Of a stretch of 64,000 nt of DNA, positions 12,612 through 23,525 are shown piece after piece; position 1 is the stretch's first letter; each line of letters begins with the position of its first letter. This stretch comes from Nemophila menziesii. Taxonomy: Eukaryota; Streptophyta; Magnoliopsida; Boraginales; Hydrophyllaceae. The stretch spans positions 20,387,507 to 20,451,506 of the forward strand of contig JARWIR010000017.1 of assembly GCA_029959085.1 (NCBI GenBank). Reading direction: 5' to 3'. The notes below the pieces were generated by a model, which was not told the DNA's origin, made no database searches, and saw only the letters and a program-made list of their open reading frames with translations. A program made the translations under genes and the position numbers.

Positions 12612-12691
12612 CTAGCTAATCAGACGCGAGCCCCTCCTCGGGCGGATTCCTCCTTTTGCTCCTCAGCCTACGGGGTATTAGCAGCCGTTTC
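12612..12691 (-). other. 80 bp plastid 16S rDNA fragment (NUPT)
   Basis: Read on the minus strand, this is the plastid 16S rRNA segment containing GCTGAGGAGCAAAAGGAGGA and GAGGAGGGGCTCGCGTC. As far as I can recall the tobacco sequence, it matches without a mismatch. It is abruptly GC-rich against its surroundings and sits exactly where the third leader repeat lost its middle. That fits capture of organelle DNA as filler during double-strand break repair. It is not a functional rRNA gene. Confidence 0.9.
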
Positions 12692-12997
12692 TCACTAGGG
12701 ATTTTTTTTTTCGACCATCTTAATTGAATTTGGCCTTTTTCTTCAAGAGCCTATTAGAATTTATGATTAGAATTCATGGTCCATTAAATTTCATCATAGT
12801 CCATAATAATTGAACTGCTTTTGGGGTGGTTCAAACCTGGGCAATTCGTCCCAGTGACATGTAGCCTTACCATATTCACTGTCTTAGATACTTATTAACA
12901 AACATAGTTCCTGGAAAGATACTTAAATATATCTTTTCATGTTTCCTACTCGATTTTGGTGTAATTTTTATCGTTCTTATTTTTCTATATGTAGAAA

Positions 12998-13591
12998 ATG
13001 ATGGAAACACGATCCAGGGGATCACAAGAATTAAGGATCCGCCTATTGAGAGATTACCGAATGCTTCATAGGAACGTAAGAAATCCAAATGGACCATTAA
13101 GGGGTCATACACCACGTCGAACAAGGACACCTGAACAAAGACAAGTTTTGAGGAACAGTATCCGAGCACTCCGCTATAGGAAGAGACCTAATCACACTTT
13201 GATGCACCATGTAGCAATTGTGAATAGGTTTATTCAAGGTGTCATCAATTGGGGTGATATCATATGCGAAGATCACAAGGTTGAAGTCCTTCGCAGAACT
13301 TTGTCGAGAGAGTTGCAAAGGGATCTCGATATCTTATGGGAGTATGAGTTTCCAGCGAACCATGTTCATGGAAGAGGTGATACATATGAGTGGCTTGTGT
13401 ATGCTTTGACCGAATCTCACTTATGGAGGCATTTCAATAGTTCCATTAGGTCGGACCAATACAACTGTGGAATGCATTATCCAACTACTGATGTTACTAG
13501 ATATTTTCTGATTGAAAAATATGAGGAAGTGAGATTTGAGGAGTCAATTCCAAAATTAAGGTTTTGGATATGTAAGATGTTTGCTAGTTGA
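12998..13591 (+). CDS. Unrecognised 197-residue ORF in the Copia leader
   Basis: An uninterrupted ATG-initiated frame between the leader repeats and gag. I do not recognise the protein. The first 60 residues are very Arg-rich (segments RSRGSQELRIRLLRDYR and RGHTPRRTRTPEQR). The rest is mixed and soluble-looking, with LQRDLDILWEYEF and a Trp/His-rich stretch near residue 140. There is no signal peptide, membrane segment or zinc knuckle. Ordinary Copia leaders carry no such ORF, and it resembles no gag or pol domain. Just before the ATG, a pyrimidine-rich run ending ATGTAG looks like a splice acceptor, which suggests a captured host exon. Coding status is unproven: gag-pol nearby is lesioned about once per 500 bp, so survival of 594 bp is only mildly surprising. 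Confidence 0.5.
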   Translation: MMETRSRGSQELRIRLLRDYRMLHRNVRNPNGPLRGHTPRRTRTPEQRQVLRNSIRALRYRKRPNHTLMHHVAIVNRFIQGVINWGDIICEDHKVEVLRRTLSRELQRDLDILWEYEFPANHVHGRGDTYEWLVYALTESHLWRHFNSSIRSDQYNCGMHYPTTDVTRYFLIEKYEEVRFEESIPKLRFWICKMFAS

Positions 13592-14016
13592 ACTTGCAGT
13601 AGGTAGATTGCTTCGTAGGTTTTTTTTCTTCGATATTTTTCATTCCATGTTCTTAGAAATTACATTAGTTGTTTTTATTCCCTTTGATTCAGTATTTTCT
13701 TTATTAAACATGTATTTCAATTATGTATGTTCCAACTACTTTCTTTGATTGTATGTTTTAGTTGTTTGTTTTTCATACATTTTTCGCTCTATTTATGTTA
13801 GAGTAAGTGGGAGTTCTTGAAGAACTTAATTTTGGAGTTAATGAAATTGATTGAATGATTAAGACAAAAAAATAAGGCGATTCATGATTGGGAACATAAT
13901 GATCTCTCTTTATCACTTATTTTGTTATCTTTCTTATTTATTCCATTTGCATTAATAGCTTAAAGTTGTTAAATAAATGTATGTTATTAATAGAAATCTC
14001 TTACTTTATAGAGAAA

Positions 14017-17000
14017 ATGGCATCAAAAACCATCATTGCTGATCTCAACAAAGGAAAAAGATGAATGGTGAGAGCTATAACCTTTGGAAGCTCAAGAAGC
14101 ACTATGTTCTAGAAGAGCAAGATGTTCTTGAGGCTATTAACAACATCATGGCTCAGCCTGAGGAAGGCAACCCAACACAAAACAAAAGGGACATGGAGGC
14201 TTATGAGAAGTGGAAAAAGAAAGATTCCACTGCAAGAGGCATCTTGATAGGCTCCATGAATGACGATCTTGTCTATGAATGTCAACGATCCCTCACTGCT
14301 CACGAGATGTGGAATGCTCTTAATGAGAAGTATGGGGGTGCGACTGTGACTAAGTTGCGTAAATTGACCATTAAGTTTGACACTTGCAAGAAGAAGCCTA
14401 ATCAAACCATGCAACAATATCTCCAAGATATGTCTAACATGAATAGGAACTTAAGAATGTTGGTCATAACCTTACTGATGAACAACACGTTCAAGCTGTG
14501 ATCCGATCTCTTCCAAATAACTGGAAGAATTTGAAGATAAACTTGACTCAAAATGACAACATCAAAACCTTTGATGATGATGCTCGTCATATGACATTGG
14601 AAGATGAACGTCTAGATGCAATTAAGCCTCAGGGTCAGACTTATGTTGCTGAGTCAAGTTCCCACAAAGTTTTTGGCAATAAGCGCAAGAACAATGGGAA
14701 GAAGAACGGAAATGAGCATGTCTCCAAGAAGAACAAGAAGGGTAGTAACAGTAAGGGAAAACGTTTCCGTAAGAAGAAAGACAAGAGTAAGATGAAATAC
14801 TTTAACTGTGACAAATTGGGTCACTTCGCTCGCGAGTGCAGCGAGCCTATAAAGGTAGCAATGTCATTTACTTCTTGTAATTTTACTTATGTTACCGGTA
14901 CTGTATTGCTAGCTGATTCTAATCCTTTGTGGATTGTGGATTCAGGAGCGACAGACCATGTAGCCAAAGACCGAGAGGCATATGTAGAGTACCGTCGGAT
15001 TCCAGAGGGATCAAGGTGGATATATGTAGGAGACAACAATAAAGTTGAAGTCAAAGGAGTTGGCACTTGCAAGTTGAACTTGGGAGGTGGTCAAACCTTG
15101 TACCTGCATGATGTACTTTACGCACCTGACATTCGACGGAACTTAGTCTCGGTCACTGTTCTTCTAGGATTAGGTTTTAATATGCATTTTCATAACAAAC
15201 AAGTAGATATCTATTATAACGCTAAATATTATGGTTCTGGTTTTATTTCGCATGGTTTAATTGTACTAGATGATGATAACTCGTTTAATAGTTATTATGT
15301 AAGTAATTGCTTTTCAATTAATACTTATTCTTCTAGTAATTCTAATGTAGAATAAAATGTATGGCATGCTAGATTAGGTCATATTGGACAAGACCGTATG
15401 AATTTGTTGGCTAAGGCGAACCTTTTGGGTTCGTTGACTAAAGTCAACTTGCCAACTTGTGAAAATTGTCTAGCATGTAAAGCAAAACGAAAACCATTTG
15501 GAAAGGCTAAATGAGTCGAGTACCCATTACAAGTAATTCATTCAGACATCTGTGGCCCAATGAGTGTTCAAACTAGACGTGGGGAACGTTATTTCATCAC
15601 CTTTATAGATGATTTCACTAGGTTTGGTTATGTCTACCTGATTTTTCACAAATCTGAAGCATTGAAATGTTTTATGACATTTATCAATGAAGTGGAAAAT
15701 CAGTTAGAGAGGAAGGTGAAAATCCTAAGAACCGATCGAGGACGTGAATATTCATCTGATCAGTTTAAAGAACTGTGTGATGAAAAAGGGATAGTAAGGC
15801 AACTTACAATTCCTAGAACACCACAACAGAATGGTGTGACTGAAAGGAGGAATAAAACACTCCTAGAAATGGTTAGGTTTATGATGGCACAAACAAATCT
15901 TCCAATATCTTATTGGGGAGATGCCTTGCTTACTACCTGTTATATACTTAACCAAGTACCCACAAAGACTATTCCATCACATCCTTATGAACTATGGACA
16001 GGTAGGAAACCTAATCTGTCATACTTGCGACCTTGGGGTCGGCAGGCTATGTTCATGATTTATCTCATAAGTATGGGAAGTTAGGTCCAAGAGGTAAAAT
16101 GTGTATCTTTATTAGATACCCAGATCACTCTAAAAGATATTTGTTTATTGGTGAACATAATGATGGGGGTCTTACAGAAATTGAGTCACGAGATGTCACA
16201 TTCTTAGAGAATGATTTTCCTAGCACATGTGAGGTTGACAAAAATTCCATTTTATGTGAATTGAATGAGATTCAGGAAGATGATATGCAAATAAATGTGA
16301 CACCTGATGAGGTAACACATACTCAAGAAATAGAGACGAACACTCCTCTAAATCTTGAGATGGAAGAAACCATTGCATCATCTAGTAATCCTATTTCTCA
16401 AGATTCTCAAATTAAGAGAAATGCTAGAGGTTTATTTCCTCGTCGTCGATTTGAAATCAAAGGAGAAGTCTTTATGATAATTCCACAAGACGAAGAAGAA
16501 CCTCGAACAGTTAATGACGCACTTTCATGCCCTGCTAAGAATGAATGGAGAAAAACAATGGAAGAAGAAATGGAGTCGATGAAGAAAAACCAGGTATAGG
16601 AATTGGCTGATCTCCCAAAAGGACGTAAGGCAATTGGGAACAAATGGGTTCTCAAAATAAAGAGGAAACTTGACAATTCTATTGACATGTATAAATCTCG
16701 CTTGGTAGCGAAAGGCTACACTCAATGGGAAGGAATAGATTTTGAGGAAACTTTTTCCCCTGTTGTTAGATTTACCTCAATACGTCTTATTTTAGCAATT
16801 GTGGCGCATCTCGATCTGGAGTTGCACCAACTGCATTTCTAAATGGAGATTTAGAAGAGGTAATTTTCATGGAACAACCCTCGGGTTTCGTTGCAAAATA
16901 TCAAGAGAATAAAGTATGTAGATTGTTGAAATCAATCTATGGTCTTAAGCAAGCCTCGAGACAGTGGAATTTGAGATTTCATGAAGTCATCTCGTCAAAT

Positions 17001-18003
17001 GGATTTGAGATGATAAGTGAAGACCACAGTGTTTATATTAAACGTTCCAAGAATAATTTCATAATTTTATCTCTATATGTGGATGACATCCTACTAGCTG
17101 GGAATGATAACGAGTTTATTCAAGCAAATAAGGAGTGGCTAGCTTCTCAATTTGATGTGAAAGATGTGGGAGAAGCAAATTATATTCTTGATGTTAAGAT
17201 TCACAGAGATAGGTCTAGAAAACTATTATCTCTATCTCAAGAACCTTACATCATCAATGTACCTGTAGCAAAAGGAATAAACTTAACTCTCGACATGTGT
17301 CCTAGTACTACAGAAGAGAAACAGAAAATGTCAACAGTACCATATTCTAGTGTCATTGGTAGTCTTATGTATATTATGATGTGTACGAGACCAGACATAT
17401 GTTATGCAGTAGGTTTAGTTAGTCGTTTTCAATCGAGGACAAGAGCATTGGAAAGCTGTGAAATGGATATTGAGATACCTAAAAGGCATTAAAGATCATG
17501 CCTTATGCTTTCGAGGAGATAGATTATGCCTAGAAGGATATACAGACGCTGATTGGGCTGGTGATATAGATGGGCGTAAATCCACGTCAGGTTATGTATT
17601 CTTGCTAAATAATTGCGCAATCTCATGGAGTAGCAAGAAACAAACCTGTGTAGCTTTGTCAACGATGGAAGCTGAATTTGTAGCATGCTCAACTGCGGTT
17701 CAAGAGGCTGTTTGGTTAAAAAGGTTCTTTGAACATTTAGAATTCTCTGGTGATAGTGGGAGTCCAATTACAATATACTGTGATAGTCAAGCTGCAATGG
17801 CTTATGTGAAAGATCCTAAATATCACAGCAAGACCAAACACATTGATATAAAGTATAACTTTGTTAGAGATATAATTGCACAAAAAGATGTTACTTTGCA
17901 ATATATACCCACACGCAATATACTTGCTGATCCATTCACAAAGGCTATCCCAAGGGATGTATCCATGGATCATGTTAGATCTATAGGATTAAGCAAGATA
18001 TAA
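14017..18003 (+). pseudogene. Copia gag-pol polyprotein, multiply broken
   Basis: Starts MASKTIIADLNKG at 14017 and loses frame at once (about 14055-14064). Gag continues from 14061, shifts frame near 14450, and ends with a zinc knuckle near 14800 whose first Cys is Tyr (YFNCDKLGHFAREC). Protease DSGATDHV is near 14940, followed by a stop at 15353-15355. The integrase HHCC region (WHARLGHI, CENCLACK) is at 15360-15480, then another stop near 15512. The integrase core carries HSDICGP, TDRGREY and PQQNGVTERR; it shifts frame near 16060, and a TAG stop lies at 16597-16599. RT (RLVAKGYTQWEG, then YVDDILLAG near 17075) has a frameshift near 16840. RNase H (GYTDADWAG, STMEAEF, CDSQAA) follows a shift near 17450 and ends at 18003. 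No functional product is possible without suppression of all these lesions. Confidence 0.95.
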
Positions 18004-19106
18004 TGTATGAATTATTGCTAGTTTATGTGCATTCATGTATATATTTCTATTAGTATGTTTATTTTAATAATATCATGTTTGATATGTATTATATATTGCT
18101 TGTGATTTTGTAAGTATGTATATCCTATAGATTGAGATTGACCCTGTCACACGGGCAATCGCCTTTTGGCATAAGAAGTGCGAAAAGATGAGACTGACTC
18201 ATAGTAGTGAAGAATCGTTAAGATAACTTGAGTTAAGATAACTAAGTGTTAAGATGAGATCATAAACATGGATAAACCATGTTAAACTTATATTATGATC
18301 GAAGTAGAATCCCACTGTCTACTTAGTCTATAATAGCCAGATATGAATTACTTGATTGATTTCATAGAAGGGTTGATCGAACAAAGAATTCATCTTAGAC
18401 AACGAGACTTGTCTAATTATATATATGTATGGTATTTGTATAATTGTGACATACAATTTGAGATATATGAATAACACGTGTGTCATACCACGTGCGCTTT
18501 CGACCAAAAGGAAGTGAAGAATTGATCCCTGTTTCTTCACTGTGTGATACCTTTGATTTGTGCCCTTATTACTTTTGACTATATCTTGATATTTTAATTA
18601 GGTGTATGCTACTTTGAACACATTACCAATGATCATGAATGATTCGGTCTAATGGGGTATGTTTGGGAAAGCAACCTAATCAGTATAAAATGATAGAAGT
18701 GTAAAGGAAAAACTAGAATTGTGTATCAAATTTGTGCTTGCAGGTTAACCGATCATGTAAGTCAATACAGACTATAACATGATAGTGAGACACATAAACG
18801 AAATGATAGTGAACTCTTTTTCACATAGAAATTGTGATATAAATTTGGAGGGGTCAGAGTCACTGTAATATGATACATATTGTTAGTCTGGGGTACTGCA
18901 GGATACGTAACGAATGAGAACTATTTTTGAGCAACTATGTACCCTAACAGGTTATTAGTAACGTATGCTCGTATGCTTGCCGGTCGCACGACCTATTTTC
19001 CAAGTATGATGATATTTTGATTCAGGTGTGTGTATGAGAGGATATAAAATGATGTGACGTGGATCTCATGGATAAGATGTAACTTTATTATGGTCGAGTG
19101 GGAGAA
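18004..19106 (+). other. Copia 3' untranslated region
   Basis: About 1.1 kb between the RNase H stop and the 3' LTR, with no further reading frame of note. It ends in the polypurine tract GAGTGGGAGAA at 19096-19106. Confidence 0.7.
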
Positions 19107-19552
19107 TGAAAGAAATGAAATAAAATAAATATGTTTTATTTAATTCTATTTCTTGTCCGTCCATAATTAGTAAATATATGTATTTTGAATTTTGAATTCA
19201 AAATATTGAGAAGTTATTATTATTATACGTGTCTTTATTAGGTAAAATCACCTCCCCATTATCTTATAATAACTGCCATTATTTATCTGATAGAGTTAGA
19301 ATTGAGACGTAACTCTAATCAGACTTTTATTCAACGCTCTAGAACTTCTCTTTCTTTTCTCCTAAAAAGTTCTACACACAAAAAAATTCACTGAATCAAA
19401 TAATCGGAGGCTCTTACGTTGTGAACTAAAGGTTCTTCTTCATTGTAAGAAAATCCGCGATCGAAGCTATCTAATATTGTACTCCGTTTCTGTTGCTCTT
19501 CAAAAGGTAAATATAGATAAACTTTTTGCCATGTATCTAATTAATTTTTTCA
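19107..19552 (+). repeat. 3' LTR of the Copia element
   Basis: 446 bp, TGAAAGAAAT to TTTCA, followed by the AGACT target duplication at 19553-19557. Confidence 0.95.
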
Positions 19553-19885
19553 AGACTTGTATATCTTTACCCACGTATAAAAAAAAACAGGAAAAAACAA
19601 AGGATTGTCAAAACTCTTGAAAAAAATTCGACCATGAAAACAACGCTGAAATACTATTTCAGCAAAGTCTACAGATGCAGGTAATGTTATGAACATCAAT
19701 GGAGATATCTCATAAGAGAGGTTGCACACCTTTTTAATTAATTTATTTATTTCATTTTCAATAAGAGAAAAAAGTCCATATAATCAAAACGTGACATGTA
19801 ATAACTACTTTGGTGATATGTAAACGGATATACCAACTCTCTTGATTCATGTTGTGTTACCACAATCTAACCTCTTCCTCTGTTT

Positions 19886-19893
19886 ACGTGTCC
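19886..19893 (+). promoter_or_regulatory. ABRE/G-box-like ACGTGTCC upstream of cystatin copy A
   Basis: ACGTGTCC followed by AAACACC is preserved in front of all three cystatin copies, within an otherwise drifting upstream region. Such ACGT cores bind bZIP factors (known of the motif); function here is inferred. Confidence 0.35.
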
Positions 19894-19967
19894 AAACACC
19901 GATTTCTCTAATCACACTACAAGTAACCAACCCCCCATAACTATTTATCTTCTCACTCTACTCTTCA

Positions 19968-20377
19968 ATGTCAAAACACACAACCCCTTAACAATCCTTC
20001 TCCTCTTCCTTTCCCTAATCAAACTATTGTATTACACCCACAATGCAACTGTTTTGCGTCCTAAAGCAGGAGCGAGAACAAAGATAAAAGATGTGAAAAC
20101 AAATCAAGAAATTCAACAACTTGGAAAATACTGCCTCGAAGAATATCTCAGGATACAAAAGAAACAGCTAGTGTTTTCTAGAGTGATTGAAGCTGACCAA
20201 CAAGTGGTTGCAGGTATTAAATATTATCTCAAGATCTCAACAACAATAACTAAATGTAATGGATTTTTTAAGACTTTTGATGCTGTTCTAGTTGTTAAAC
20301 AATGGAAAAAGAAATCAAGGAAATGCTTAAACTTGCTCCTTCACCTTCACCATCACCAAGCAATCAAATCATTATAA
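19968..20377 (+). pseudogene. Phytocystatin copy A, frameshifted
   Basis: Close relative of the intact cystatin at 30629-31051. The ATG at 19968 is followed by a one-base loss in a C run (four C instead of five), which puts a stop at codon 8. The body from about 20027 keeps [10 protein letters not shown], the inhibitory loop QVVAG and the second-loop Trp (KQWKKKS). Relative to the intact copy it lacks 11 codons (HKGKGGEANLV region reduced to LV). A second one-base loss near 20310 scrambles the last ~25 residues. It is probably dead, although translation from the internal ATG at 20027 would give a cystatin core without a signal peptide. It lies head-on to the F-box gene at 20585-22562, the same arrangement as the intact pair at 30.6-33.1 kb. 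Confidence 0.85.
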
Positions 20378-20584
20378 AGAGATGTTATAATCCATGAAAA
20401 TTGTAAGCTATATCTTGGCTTGATGTTAATCAAGTAAGTAAATAAATAAAATTGTAATACTAAGTCATTGTTTGCAACTGGTATACCAGAACTATTAACT
20501 GTCAAGCTAATTAAACTTAAAAAAAAACTGAAATTGCCTCTACATGTGCAAAAGTCCATATATATGAGACCATTCTAGCTACAT

Positions 20585-22562
20585 TTAATTGAGAAAAATT
20601 AATTCACATTTTACAGATCCTCGACAAAACTTGGATACCTTCCGAAGCAGCTGCAATCTAGCATTAGTATTCAATATGAAGGAAGGGTGTATTATGATTG
20701 TTCTCAAGACTTTAGTATTCTTCAAAATATAAGCTAGCATTTTCAGTTCATCTACCGAACCTCTAAATCCTTCAATTATGATTGCTCTTAGACATGACAA
20801 GAAGCAAGTAGGCACTTTCTCAGGTTTTCTCCATCGTTCCTCAGGCATGATGATGCCTAAGCAATTTTCCTGCACCAACAGAATTAAAATTATGTAAGAA
20901 GTTTGTCAATTAGGAAGAAGCACTACACTACATGAGCTTTCTTTCACTCACGTCTGAAATTGTAAGAGTTATTAATTTCTTTGAGCCTTCAATTATGTTT
21001 AGCAGTAAATGTGGCCAACGTGTGGTTGGTATAGTCAACCGAGATAACCTCAGAAAGCTTGCGGAAAAACCTGCATGGCTAAGAGCCTTCATGAAAGGGA
21101 AAGAATAAATCCATGAATAACTAATGTGTGTCAATGACCCATAACTTACAAACTCTAGAGCTAAGAAATTTATATTTACAACATATTATACAGAAATTCA
21201 GTTACATAAAATACAGCCTATGCAACTGAAAAGTCAAGGGAAAAGTATTTATCAACTGAATTCGATCAAGTGTTAAATTAGAACTAGGTAACATCACTAC
21301 TCTCTAATATAACATTAATAATTTTTATATTTTTAATGCAAGTCTTAGTGTCTAATTTAACAATTCTAAAGGTATTAGTTCACGTTGAAATAGATTAAAC
21401 AACATTGAACTTGAGCAATTGCTCTTAACTCTTAAATCTAGCCCATAGCAAATGGCAGAATTCAGTCTTTATGGGGATCATTACTGAGAAAAAGGGGTAT
21501 CACTAGCAAAAGTAATCTAATTAACATTAATGATGAAAATTAATTAAATAACAAGCATATTTAAATAAACAGTAAGCAGATTACCTCCAGCTCTTCACCC
21601 ATCAAAGATAGTTTCTGGACATTGTAAATCCCTCGGAAAAGTTTAACAATAGCTTTGGCGTAATCATCAAATTTAATCACTGATGAATCATAAAAAATTT
21701 CAAGTTTTGCTTCATCTAACAAGCATAAGTTCTCTAAGGAGAAGTCTTCCAACAAAAAATCGTTGGTAAGTTCAAAATATCGAAGTTGAGGAGTATTTAT
21801 CGCAAGCACATAGTAAAACTGTTTAGGAAAATCTGACTGGTTGTTAAAGTACAAGGTGATATTTCTCAAAGTAGGAGAAGATATAGTAAAGTTGACCACA
21901 TTGTCATATATTTCTTCTCTCTTAACATACAGAGTTTCAAGCGATGAACAACCAGAAATAAGTTTCGGAACACATTCGTCGCATCGGTAGATCACACGTT
22001 CAAGACGAAGGGTTTTGAGATTTGGAAGAGAAACCAAGTTTGGTACATTGAGATTTATACTACCAGATAAATTAAGAACTTCTAGGGTCTCACAAGTAAA
22101 AAGACTACAAGGTATATCAAAGTATACAAAGTCAGGGTAACAATGCAACTGAATCACTCTAGGCTTTAGAGAAATTGCGGTGGCTATCCAAGTAGTAACA
22201 TAATGAGCATCCCCAAATTGACCGCTCTTGAGAGAAAATTTGTCTATGCATTTTCGATCTAAAAATCGCAATACATTGTTAACAAAATTTGCAAATAAAC
22301 TGTCCTGTTCTTCTTTCTCGTGTTGGACCAGTCTGAATTGTCGGGCATTATCATCAAAACAGAGATTATGAATACCTCTCCAGAAGAACTTCCACTTTGT
22401 TGAAAGCAAGCTGGTGGCCACGGCGTCCTCCGTCGGAAGAAGGGACAGAATGTGAGTAATAACCGATTCCGGCAAGTTGCTGATCCTATCAACATCATTT
22501 GAAACCGCTTCGGTACTGCGATTATGCCGTTTATGCTTAGAATCATCTGTAACTGATGACAT
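20585..22562 (-). CDS. F-box/LRR/FBD protein A
   Basis: Predicted substrate receptor of an SCF E3 ubiquitin ligase (known of the family; target unknown). Exons 22562-21585, 21086-20952 and 20869-20585 join in frame to 465 codons and are phase 0 at both introns. The start MSSVTDD is the one shared by the paralogues, although an in-frame ATG lies 27 nt upstream. The F-box (RISNLPESVITHILSLLP, then ATSLLSTKWKFFW) is at about residues 24-62. Irregular leucine-rich repeats follow (LEVLNLSGSINL, LISGCSSLETLYV). The FBD-type C-terminus in exon 3 has WRKPEKVPTCFLSCLRAI. No stops or frameshifts, so it is plausibly functional. A basic KHKRHNR patch near the N-terminus may be nuclear-targeting. It is the first of four paralogues in the window. 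Confidence 0.9.
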
Positions 22563-22756
22563 ATTATTATTTAATTCAAAAATAAACACTTTAAAGGATG
22601 AGTTGGAAGTTTAAGTGAGAGTAAAAACTATTGGGATTTTGCTGGGTTTGCCAAAACCGTTGCTTGGCCTGTTTTTTTAGGACGACAATAGTCCGTTTGT
22701 ATTCCACATGGAAAGAAATAAAAAATGGGCTTTTAGTATAAAGACCCAAGACCTAT

Positions 22757-22939
22757 CAACTACACTGAGCCTTGCTAACCGGTGTAAAATAAGAGGTACA
22801 AGGCTCGAACCTCTCCTTGAATATGGGTAACCTAGTTCTGATTTACCATAAGAATATATATGGAAGGCATGTATATCTTCGTGGGATTAGTCGGGTGCAC
22901 TCAAGTTAGCCCGGATCACCCATGTAAAAAGAAAAAAAA
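22757..22939 (+). mobile_element. SINE, 5'-truncated copy
   Basis: 183 bp ending in an A tail and flanked by a 13 bp target duplication ACCCAAGACCTAT (22744-22756 and 22940-22952). It shares GGTAACCTAGTT, GTGTATAT.TTC, GGGATTAGTCG and the GCCNGGACACCCAT-like tail with the longer SINE at 60318-60580, but lacks the pol III A box. Confidence 0.85.
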
Positions 22940-23525
22940 ACCCAAGACCTATTGAATATACGCACAAAAGCCTCTATTAATTATTTGTTTTGAACCCAAC
23001 TAAAAAAAAATAGAATACCTAAAAACCTCCACATGAAAAGAAATAATAAATGAGCTTTTAGTTATAAAGACCCAAGACCATACTAAAATTCAACGACTTT
23101 TTTGAAAACGTTCCACTTTTTAAAAAAAACAAACTACACGAACGCTTCATGGAGCACTGATCAACCACCATCAGAAACACTAAGCAATACAAAAACATCT
23201 CAGACCCATATCATTGCAGATAACAATTCAGATCATCCAATGGAGGATTTTCCTGAATTGAGCGTCGCAATCAAAGAAGGTCGAGCCGGAAAACGGCAGT
23301 GTGCTGCCATTGATGGCTCCGCTACACCCGCTACAATGGAATTGCCACATCAAGAACTCATTGGTAATCAAAGACCAGCAATCAAAACCGGTTTACTATG
23401 CCTCCAGGTAATAAGTCTGAATCTTTTGTTAGGCCAAAATTAAACGGATGGAAAGGCACGGTGACTGGAAATAATTTAGTTATACCTGTTATTGAGGATG
23501 AACATGAAATACTGAATAAGAAATA

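Larger units (their letters stand above)
11171..12800 (+). repeat. Tandem repeat of LTR 3' part plus leader (two full units and a rearranged third)
   Basis: Unit 1 runs from 11171 (within the 5' LTR) to 11832, unit 2 from 11833 to 12502. Each is about 660-670 bp and covers the last ~200 bp of the LTR, the PBS and the leader. Unit 3 starts at 12503, keeps about 110 bp, then loses several hundred bases that are replaced by plastid DNA, and resumes at about 12700 with the unit's tail. Tandem copies of this kind arise by unequal recombination or slippage during reverse transcription. Confidence 0.85.
10931..19552 (+). mobile_element. Full-length, inactive Copia LTR retrotransposon
   Basis: Bounded by LTRs at 10931-11377 and 19107-19552 that begin TGAAAGAAAT and end TTTCA, with a 5 bp target duplication AGACT at 10926-10930 and 19553-19557. 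The primer-binding site TGGTATCAGAGC follows the 5' LTR, and a purine tract GAGTGGGAGAA precedes the 3' LTR. Domain order is gag, protease, integrase, RT, RNase H, which defines Copia. By eye the LTRs differ at about 27 of 444 sites (about 6%), mostly transitions, so the insertion is not recent. The leader is unusually long (11378-14016): it contains partial repeats of LTR plus leader, a plastid rDNA insert and an unrelated ORF. Stops and frameshifts throughout gag-pol make it non-autonomous. Confidence 0.95.

Noticed and set aside
12612..12691. A 16S rRNA gene.
   Set aside because: Only 80 bases of plastid 16S are present, inside a retrotransposon leader.
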